From positions 1 through 34,585 of the forward strand of contig PBTO01000110.1 of assembly GCA_002726595.1 (NCBI GenBank): a stretch of DNA of 34,585 bases. Direction: 5' to 3'. The translations under genes and the position numbers were made by a program. Below the pieces are notes generated by a model that searched no databases, was not told the DNA's origin, and was given only the letters and a program-made list of their open reading frames with translations. This DNA comes from Gammaproteobacteria bacterium. Its GTDB lineage: Bacteria; Pseudomonadota; Gammaproteobacteria; Pseudomonadales; Pseudohongiellaceae. Below are positions 28,049-34,585 of this stretch, piece after piece; the first letter of the stretch is position 1, and every line of letters starts with the position of its first letter.

Positions 28049-30205
28049 TTAAGGCAGTCTCAGCGCTACCAGCCCTGCCGGATCGTCTGTTCGGGAACTG
28101 CCAATCTGTACCACGATATACTGCCTGCCCTCGTGCATGTAGGTCATCATCCCGTATTGAGCCGGTGCCGGTAATGACGTGCTTGCGAGGATTTCGCCGG
28201 TCAGCTTGTCCCTGGCGTGCAACTCCAACGGCGCATCGGGGATGTTCTGTATGCCACCCTCGCTGAGCGATCGGGTTTGCACAAGAATATCGCCCATCGC
28301 CATCTGGATGGAAAAGCCCACTCCTCCCGAATCGGGAATATCGATCCCTGCTAGCTGAGGATTGCTGGTGATTCGGTTGAGCGTCGGACCAACCGGCAGA
28401 GACCAGGAATGACGGCCCACATTCATATTGTATCCAGTGAGTTCGTTATCCATCGGTTTGAACAACCTAAGACCGTCGATGGTTGGCAAACCGCCACCGC
28501 CGCCGCCTGGTAACCAGGCCGCTACCGTGGTGCCCGTGGTAGGCGTGCTATTTGGCGTCACGCCACCATCGCCGGGCGTTGCGTAGTTGGGGTTGTCCCT
28601 GTCTTGCCCATCGGTAGGACTCATGTAACCGGGGGCAAAGCAGTTGCGGTGGTGAGAAACGAACATCATGCCGGTGCTGGGATCGGCCGCCGGTGGATGG
28701 GAAATCACATTGCCCCCGCCGATACAGCCAATATTATTGGCATAATCATTCTCGTGGTTGAAGGGCAACGCCGGCACATAGAGACCGCCGACATTGTAGC
28801 CATTCAGTATTACCATGGCCTGTTCTTTCAGTTCCGGGGTGTAATCGATGACATATTCTTCGGTTAACCCGTTGGTCACAATTCCGTCCACCGGCTCTGG
28901 CAGGGTGGGGAAAGGCTGAGTTGCCGCCGTGTAATTACCAGGGACTTGCGTCTGGAATACCGGGCGCTCCTCTATTGGCCAGATGGGCTCACCTGTCTCG
29001 CGATTGAAAGCAAAGACAAGACCCTGCTTGGTATTCTGGACCACCGCTGGAATGGTCTGCCCGTCCACCGTCAGATCCATCAACATCGGCGGGGTGGGAA
29101 GATCATAGTTCCACTGGTCGCTGTGGTGAATCTGGAAATGCCACCGGCGCTCACCGGTCTGTACATCCAATGCCAGGAGACTGCCGCCGAAGAGGTTGTG
29201 ACCCGGCCTATGGCCGGCATAGGACTGAACAGTCGACGCATTCGTGACCATGTACACCAGTCCCAGTTCCGGGTCGGCAGATGCCGGTGCCCAGGTGGAG
29301 ATATCACCTGACCAACGCCAGGCATCGTTTTCCCAGGTCTCGTTACCAACCTCTCCAGGCCGGGGTATGGAGTGGAACTTCCAGAGGAACTCGCCGGTTT
29401 CAGCATCGAAACCCATGATATCACCGGGCACATTTTCAATGCGGGTCTGGCCGTAACTGGGTTGATGGCCAACAAGTACCACCACCACGCCGTTAACTAC
29501 AATAGGTGGCGCCGAGGCAGTGACCATACCCAACTCCCGCGGAATCCCGTAGTTAGGATCGTAGGTGCCACCGGCAACAACATAGTCTTGCCAGGGTCCC
29601 CAATCTTCCACCAGCCTTGGAATCAGATCTACGGAACCACTATCGCCAAATCCATCTAATGGAGCCGGAGACCCCCAGTTTTCCAGTGGCAGGCCAGTCT
29701 TGGCATCGAGTGCCCACAGAAAGAAGGCTGGGGTACTGATATAGATTACGCCGCGTCCATTCACCTCGGCGTAGGCAACGCCCTTGCCATAGGCTTGCCT
29801 GGGAGAACGTTGATGGCGGATGGTCTGGGGCTCGCGAAAGGTCCACAGGTTCTCACCCGTGGCCGGATCCATCGCAACCACCTGTCGACGCGGAGTGGCT
29901 ACTGAATAGAGCATGCCGTCAACGTAGATCGGTGTGGAGCGGGAGAAGTAATCCAGGTTAGGACCGAAATTATCGCTGCGCCAGCGCCACACCTGCTCCA
30001 GTTCCGCAAAGTTATCGCGATTGATCTGGTCCAGAGGGGAGTAGCGTGTGTGACCGGCATCGCCGCCTAAATAGCGCCATTCGCCGTTCTCAGTCCCGGG
30101 CAGCCGCTGCGCGAAAGTGGTTGTTACCGTCAGCATCAAACCTGCGAAGGCAAAGCCGAGCAGGAGGTTCTGTGTTCGAAGGAATCTAATTTCTACTTTC
30201 ATCAT
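28049..30205 (-). CDS. PQQ-dependent (quinoprotein) dehydrogenase-like, exported
   Basis: LPGTENGEWRYLGGDAGHTRYSPLDQINRDNFAELEQVWRW; PQQ beta-propeller repeats (MDPATGENLWTF, LDVQTGERRWHFQIHHSDQWNYDLP); N-terminal signal/TM segment. Confidence 0.9.
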   Translation of the reverse strand: MMKVEIRFLRTQNLLLGFAFAGLMLTVTTTFAQRLPGTENGEWRYLGGDAGHTRYSPLDQINRDNFAELEQVWRWRSDNFGPNLDYFSRSTPIYVDGMLYSVATPRRQVVAMDPATGENLWTFREPQTIRHQRSPRQAYGKGVAYAEVNGRGVIYISTPAFFLWALDAKTGLPLENWGSPAPLDGFGDSGSVDLIPRLVEDWGPWQDYVVAGGTYDPNYGIPRELGMVTASAPPIVVNGVVVVLVGHQPSYGQTRIENVPGDIMGFDAETGEFLWKFHSIPRPGEVGNETWENDAWRWSGDISTWAPASADPELGLVYMVTNASTVQSYAGHRPGHNLFGGSLLALDVQTGERRWHFQIHHSDQWNYDLPTPPMLMDLTVDGQTIPAVVQNTKQGLVFAFNRETGEPIWPIEERPVFQTQVPGNYTAATQPFPTLPEPVDGIVTNGLTEEYVIDYTPELKEQAMVILNGYNVGGLYVPALPFNHENDYANNIGCIGGGNVISHPPAADPSTGMMFVSHHRNCFAPGYMSPTDGQDRDNPNYATPGDGGVTPNSTPTTGTTVAAWLPGGGGGGLPTIDGLRLFKPMDNELTGYNMNVGRHSWSLPVGPTLNRITSNPQLAGIDIPDSGGVGFSIQMAMGDILVQTRSLSEGGIQNIPDAPLELHARDKLTGEILASTSLPAPAQYGMMTYMHEGRQYIVVQIGSSRTDDPAGLVALRLP

Positions 30206-30508
30206 CCCTATCCCTTGTGCGTTAGTTTAATTATCAGGCTGGAGGCTCAACTTTAGGTGGCTCTCCTGAATATTCAATTATGCCAGATCAAGATTAAAAG
30301 CTATCAACTAAGAAGTCTATCTTTCATCCCGGGGTCCGGTCTTTATCAGCTCGGATTTAAAGATGAAAGTCGCGGAGTGCGGGGGAAAGTAACCTTTTAC
30401 GCCAAGTATTAGTCAAAGAGATTAAACAGCACTATTAGTATCAGGTGTTTCAGCCGAATTACAACGGATTCAGACTTGGCCCATGACTTGCGCGTAAGTG
30501 CTGAATAG

Positions 30509-30745
30509 GTGCAAATGACAGAGGGCAGAAACGCTTTTGGAAAAAATCTGTCTCGCGGCATGATTCAGCGAGTGGTATTGGCGAAAACCCTGATACCCGA
30601 ACCCAGGATATTACTCCTTGATGAACCGGCCAGCAGTATGGACCCACTGGCGCGGATAAATCTTAAAAACATACTGCTCAACCTAAGCAAGCAGGGCCTG
30701 GACAGAGATTTCCAGCGCCTTTGTAAAATATGCGGGTCTGCCTAA
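30509..30745 (+). pseudogene. Remnant of an ABC transporter ATP-binding protein (signature + Walker B only)
   Basis: GKNLSRGMIQRVVLAKTLIPEPRILLLDEPASSMDPLARINLKNILLNLSKQG; no Walker A; in-frame stop just upstream. Confidence 0.7.
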
Positions 30746-31272
30746 TTTTCAGCTTCAGCGACAAGCTTCAGGCGCTCCACAACTGATTGTGTTTCCCGCT
30801 TATATATTCGGCGCAACAAAAAGTAAACTATGGGGCTCAAGCCACCCCTGAAACTTACTTCATGAGTGAATGTGGTGCCGCCGGTATTATTCATTTCGAA
30901 ATACCTCCGCTGATCTATCACTTGATATAAGGGTAATTTTAGCTGTACGAGAAAAGACTCTGCCTCGTTCACTTCGCGAATTTCAAACCGGGTACGTGGC
31001 GCACCTTCCGCTTTCAGATAACCGACTGCACCCTCGGCAAAGCCAATACCTTCATTGAGTGAGGAATACTCAAGCAAGGTATCGAATTTCTTCCAGTTCT
31101 CCACATCGGTCCACAGCCGCCAGATTGTGCTTTTACTGGCGCTGGTTGTAGTGGAGTATTTGAAAGAACGGCCCGGCAGATCGATGACTTCGCCAGTTTC
31201 TACTTGTGCCGTCAACAGCCCCGGCAGTAAGAGGATTGCCCGAGTCAGGTATAGTAGCTTTGATTTACCCAT
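30742..31272 (-). CDS. SRPBCC (START/polyketide cyclase-like) family protein with putative signal peptide
   Basis: LLYLTRAILLLPGLLTAQ; SKSTIWRLWTDVENWKKFDTLLEYSSLNEG...GTTFTHEVSFRGGLSPIVYFLL. Confidence 0.75.
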   Translation of the reverse strand: MGKSKLLYLTRAILLLPGLLTAQVETGEVIDLPGRSFKYSTTTSASKSTIWRLWTDVENWKKFDTLLEYSSLNEGIGFAEGAVGYLKAEGAPRTRFEIREVNEAESFLVQLKLPLYQVIDQRRYFEMNNTGGTTFTHEVSFRGGLSPIVYFLLRRIYKRETQSVVERLKLVAEAEN

Positions 31273-31280
31273 GAGAGAAA

Positions 31281-31316
31281 GGAGACGGAGGCATTAAAAA
31301 CAATGCCTCCGTCCCC
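31281..31316. terminator. Hairpin of the GGGGACGGAGG family (copy 6), downstream of the second serine hydrolase gene
   Basis: GGAGACGGAGGCATT-aaaaac-AATGCCTCCGTCCCC, 15-bp stem with one mismatch. Confidence 0.7.
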
Positions 31317-31324
31317 TGTGTTGA

Positions 31325-32560
31325 TCATTTACTCATTGCGTCGTAAACAAGCTGCTGTGCCACATTATTGTTAAAGGGCGCACCACGGGGTCCACCGCGC
31401 TTCTGCTCCATATAAATCATGTAGAAGTCGTTGCTAGGGTCCACAATAAAAATAGTGCCACCGATACCACGCCAGCCAAAATTATGGGGGCCATTGGCAT
31501 TGTTGCCATCGGTTGGCTGGAGATGAAATCCCAATCCCCAGTCACCACGCTCACCGTAGAAGAAGAACTCTCTGGACACCTCACTGCCGATGTGTTTTTC
31601 GGTCATCTGCGCCAGGGTGTCTTCTTCAATAATGCGAGCACCATGATACACGCCTCCGTTTAGTAGCATGTTGGCAAAACGCACATAATTCTCGGCTGAT
31701 GAATTGAGGCCGCCACCACCAGAGAGCATGGGCCTGACAATCGTGTTATCGCTCATCTGACCGTGGATAGGCTCCGCTATACGATAGGCATCCCCAGGTG
31801 CAACGAAGAACGAAGTGTCGTCCATGCCCAGCGGGTCGAAGATTCGCTCCTCAAGGAGTGCATCCAGTGGTTTTCCTGCTGCAACCTCGATTACCGCGCC
31901 TAACACGTCAGTCGAACGCCCGTAATGCCACTTGGTCCCCGGCTCGAAAAACACCGGGAGTTTGCCAATAGCCTGCGCCACTTCCAGTGCTGTATTGCCG
32001 TTAGTCGAGACATTTTCCCCGTAGAGTTTGCCCAGCCTGCTGTCTCGAGAGAAAAGCTCCTGAATCAGACCAGATTCATGGGTCAATAGATTCTCAACTG
32101 TCATCGTATTATTCGCTGGGGCGATTTCTCCGGTGGCCTCGTCCATGACCTGCAAATTGCCAAACTCCGGAATGAACTTGGCAACCGGGTCATCGAGCTG
32201 TAACAGACCATCTTCCACTAGGGACATCGTGGCCACGCTGATAACAGGCTTGGTCATGGAATATATTCTGAATAGTGTGTCTCTGTTGACCGGTGTGGGA
32301 TCATCCGGGCCCTGTGAGCCCACTGTTTCTACAAAGCCTACCCCGTCGTCATTGCCAACCATTAGCAAGGCGCCCGGAATAAAGTCGCCATCCACTGCGG
32401 CCTTCATCTGCATCTTGATTTCATTGAGTTCGCTCTGGTCGATGCCAAAGTTGCTTGGATGTATCATCTTGATAGAGTTGATTGGTGGTTCGGCATTGCC
32501 CGCTGTAGCAAACAGCAGCAGATAACCGGCAGCACCAAGTCGAAGAAGAATCTTATTCAT
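31325..32560 (-). CDS. Secreted serine hydrolase, class C beta-lactamase family (second copy)
   Basis: Signal peptide MNKILLRLGAAGYLLLFATAGNA; YSMTKPVISVATMSLVEDG, KWHYGRSTDVLGAVIEVAAGKPLDALL, GGGGLNSSAENYVRFANMLLNGG. Confidence 0.88.
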   Translation of the reverse strand: MNKILLRLGAAGYLLLFATAGNAEPPINSIKMIHPSNFGIDQSELNEIKMQMKAAVDGDFIPGALLMVGNDDGVGFVETVGSQGPDDPTPVNRDTLFRIYSMTKPVISVATMSLVEDGLLQLDDPVAKFIPEFGNLQVMDEATGEIAPANNTMTVENLLTHESGLIQELFSRDSRLGKLYGENVSTNGNTALEVAQAIGKLPVFFEPGTKWHYGRSTDVLGAVIEVAAGKPLDALLEERIFDPLGMDDTSFFVAPGDAYRIAEPIHGQMSDNTIVRPMLSGGGGLNSSAENYVRFANMLLNGGVYHGARIIEEDTLAQMTEKHIGSEVSREFFFYGERGDWGLGFHLQPTDGNNANGPHNFGWRGIGGTIFIVDPSNDFYMIYMEQKRGGPRGAPFNNNVAQQLVYDAMSK

Positions 32561-32662
32561 AATATCTCTCTTTCCTGAATTGCTCAGTTTGTAAAACTCG
32601 GGTACTCGAAAAATGCCATTATCACCTTTTTGGCCCACAACAAACCAGTACTTCGACCAGGG

Positions 32663-33751
32663 TTAAGTTTCGGGTGCAGCGTTGCGCAGAGACAATCTCT
32701 GCATCCCTCTAAAGGATCCGGCGATATAGAGATTACCCTTTGAGTCGGTGGCAATCTGATGACCACTGCCGATCATCCCCTCCACTTCAATGGTACCCAC
32801 TGTTTCCATGGCCAGGCGGTCGACAACAACAATTCCGTTGCCGCCGCCAACGTACAAATACTGCTGCGCCGAATCGCTGGACAACTCGAGATTACGCGCG
32901 AAGGGAATGTCGTGTCGTATTAATTGCTGCATAAACTGTCCATCCCGTGAGAACACCTGCACCCGGCGATTCTCCCGATCGGCCACATATACCAGACCGT
33001 CAGCGCTGATACGTATTGCATGAACAATGCTGAATTGATCGGGACCTTGCCCATCAGGAACACTCGCCAGGGCCGGAGGTGGGCACTGGTCAAGATCCCG
33101 TGGCTGATTGCCAAACGCACCCCACAGCCGTTTAAACTCCCCACTGTTTGCATCGAACACAATCACTCGATGATTGCCGTAGCCATCGGCGACATATAAT
33201 TCATCGGTTGCCGGATCCACCATGACGTCCGCCGGTTGATGCAGATTAGACATATCGTCATTTCCTCCACTGCCATTGCTGCGACCGATCTGCAGCAGCA
33301 ATTCTCCCTCTGGAGAAAACTTCAGAATCTGATCATCGTTCTCTGCCTGTAAGCGCGGCAGGTTTCTGTCCGGGCAATAATTTCCCCCAATCCAGACAAA
33401 TCCCTGATAGTCGACATGGATGAAATGCTCTCTTTGTGGCCACTGATAGCCTGATCCACTGCCGCCCCAGGCATTGATCACCTCGCCTGTGGTATTGAAT
33501 GCGATAACTGGCGGCGCCGCCGAGGGATAATCTTCATCGGACAGGGTTTTTGGTCGATGCACGAGCCACACATTATCATCTGCATCGACTGCGAAACTGG
33601 AAGGATCGCCCAACTTCCATTCCACCGGCAATTGTGGCCACTCGGTATCGACTTCATATTGCGGAAGCGGGGTGATAGTTTCGGCAGCATTGCTGAGCAA
33701 CATCAAACTTGACGCTAACACCAGGACCAGGCCCTGTAAGCTACGTTGCAA
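32663..33751 (-). CDS. Exported NHL-repeat / six-bladed beta-propeller protein
   Basis: Signal peptide MQRSLQGLVLVLASSLMLLSNA; NLHQPADVMVDPATDELYVADGYGNHRVIVFDANSGEF; VHAIRISADGLVYVADRENRRVQVFSRDGQF. Confidence 0.85.
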   Translation of the reverse strand: MQRSLQGLVLVLASSLMLLSNAAETITPLPQYEVDTEWPQLPVEWKLGDPSSFAVDADDNVWLVHRPKTLSDEDYPSAAPPVIAFNTTGEVINAWGGSGSGYQWPQREHFIHVDYQGFVWIGGNYCPDRNLPRLQAENDDQILKFSPEGELLLQIGRSNGSGGNDDMSNLHQPADVMVDPATDELYVADGYGNHRVIVFDANSGEFKRLWGAFGNQPRDLDQCPPPALASVPDGQGPDQFSIVHAIRISADGLVYVADRENRRVQVFSRDGQFMQQLIRHDIPFARNLELSSDSAQQYLYVGGGNGIVVVDRLAMETVGTIEVEGMIGSGHQIATDSKGNLYIAGSFRGMQRLSLRNAAPET

Positions 33752-33770
33752 TTTAAACTCAACGGTCTAT

Positions 33771-34562
33771 TCAATTACTCGGCAGTGCGAAAACAAACAG
33801 GTTGGTACCCCGGCTCGGGCGCAGCTCCGGCGTCAGATTGACCTGGCCAGCTCCGGTATTGACTGCAATATACTGCTGTCCGTTCACCGAGTACGTAATG
33901 GGATAACCGCTGACCGATGAACCCAGGTTGATTTCCCACAAGACTTCTCCGGTCTCGTGGTCATGGGCTCGAAAGCGACCGTTGGAATCACCTCCAAAGA
34001 TGAGTCCTCCACCGGTCGCTACCAGCGACATCGTGCCGGCCCGCTCTTCAAACAGCCACTCGGTCGCGCCAGTTTCTGCCGATATCGCGCGCACGGTTCC
34101 CAGGTTTTCGGTATCTGGTGCTATCTGGTGCCTGGCGGCGAGTGAGTAGATGGCGAGACCACCCTGCCCCCCCGCAGTCAGTGCCCGCGCCGTATCGGTC
34201 TCGAAGTCTGCTGTAGCCAGCATATTTGCACAGGTATTGCGCAACGGGTAATACATGGTATTGGTTAGCGGGCTGTAGGCTCCGGCTTCCCAGTCCTTGC
34301 CGCCGGTCCAGGTAGGGCACACGAACACAATCTGTTCGGCTTCCCGGAAGATGATCTCCGGATTCTCGGTGACTGCGCCGGCGCCGTCGATGTCTATGAT
34401 GACGTTCTGCTCAACGGTCTCTGTTGCCCATAGGAACTCACCGGTTGCCCTGTCTAATGTGTAAACCACACCGGTCTTGCCGGGAATGCCGGTAATCACT
34501 TTTCTAGTTTCCCCCAATGTCTCGACCTCCCCTGCATAGTAGTGGGATTTCTGAACTTCCAA
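33771..34562 (-). CDS. PQQ-dependent dehydrogenase-like protein, C-terminal part (5' end beyond or disrupted at window edge)
   Basis: GVVYTLDRATGEFLWATETVEQNVI, GGKDWEAGAYSPLTNTMYYPLRNTCANM, AISAETGATEWLFEERAG, HDHETGEVLWEINLGSSVSGYPITYSVNGQQYIAVNTG. Confidence 0.85.
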   Translation of the reverse strand: MEVQKSHYYAGEVETLGETRKVITGIPGKTGVVYTLDRATGEFLWATETVEQNVIIDIDGAGAVTENPEIIFREAEQIVFVCPTWTGGKDWEAGAYSPLTNTMYYPLRNTCANMLATADFETDTARALTAGGQGGLAIYSLAARHQIAPDTENLGTVRAISAETGATEWLFEERAGTMSLVATGGGLIFGGDSNGRFRAHDHETGEVLWEINLGSSVSGYPITYSVNGQQYIAVNTGAGQVNLTPELRPSRGTNLFVFALPSN

Positions 34563-34585
34563 TCCCCCCTCTTTTGTAATTCCCC

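Noticed and set aside
15205-31316. Hairpin repeats considered as a CRISPR array
   Set aside because: Copies are kilobases apart, variable and self-complementary, with no regular spacers and no cas genes.
1-34585. Search for tRNA, rRNA, phage or integrase genes
   Set aside because: None recognised by eye; the intergenic gaps are small and showed no cloverleaf or rRNA-like sequence.

Overview
34.6 kb bacterial window, probably from a gammaproteobacterium (inferred from protein style, not searched). Almost every gene is on the minus strand. Three blocks are visible. (1) 68-11608: a tightly packed, translationally coupled operon read korA - korB - 810-aa ferredoxin-tailed protein - rnfB (long, multi-cluster type) - 1496-aa NifJ/PFOR-like fusion - rnfC (truncated at the window edge). 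KorB keeps the TPP and [4Fe-4S] motifs. The PFOR-beta-like region of the 1496-aa protein, and apparently a second one inside the 810-aa protein, have lost them. This suggests pseudo-enzyme electron-transfer scaffolds between Kor and an Rnf-type module, and it is the best candidate for an undescribed system here. (2) 12236-15053: the proton-translocating transhydrogenase genes pntA1-pntA2-pntB. A 227-bp MITE-like element with perfect 10-bp terminal inverted repeats carries the pntB stop codon. (3) 15293-34562: an accessory region in which 11 of 12 complete genes encode signal peptides: two Tat-type aminotransferases, two beta-lactamase-family serine hydrolases, a DUF305+LVIVD protein, an exported double-VOC protein, two tandem paralogues of an uncharacterised family, PQQ-type quinoproteins, an SRPBCC protein and an NHL-propeller protein. 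Malate synthase G is the one cytoplasmic exception. A dispersed family of six hairpins (GGGGACRGA... cores) sits just downstream of stop codons, with compensatory changes between copies. Two probable gene remnants were also found. All homology calls are by eye; no database search was run.
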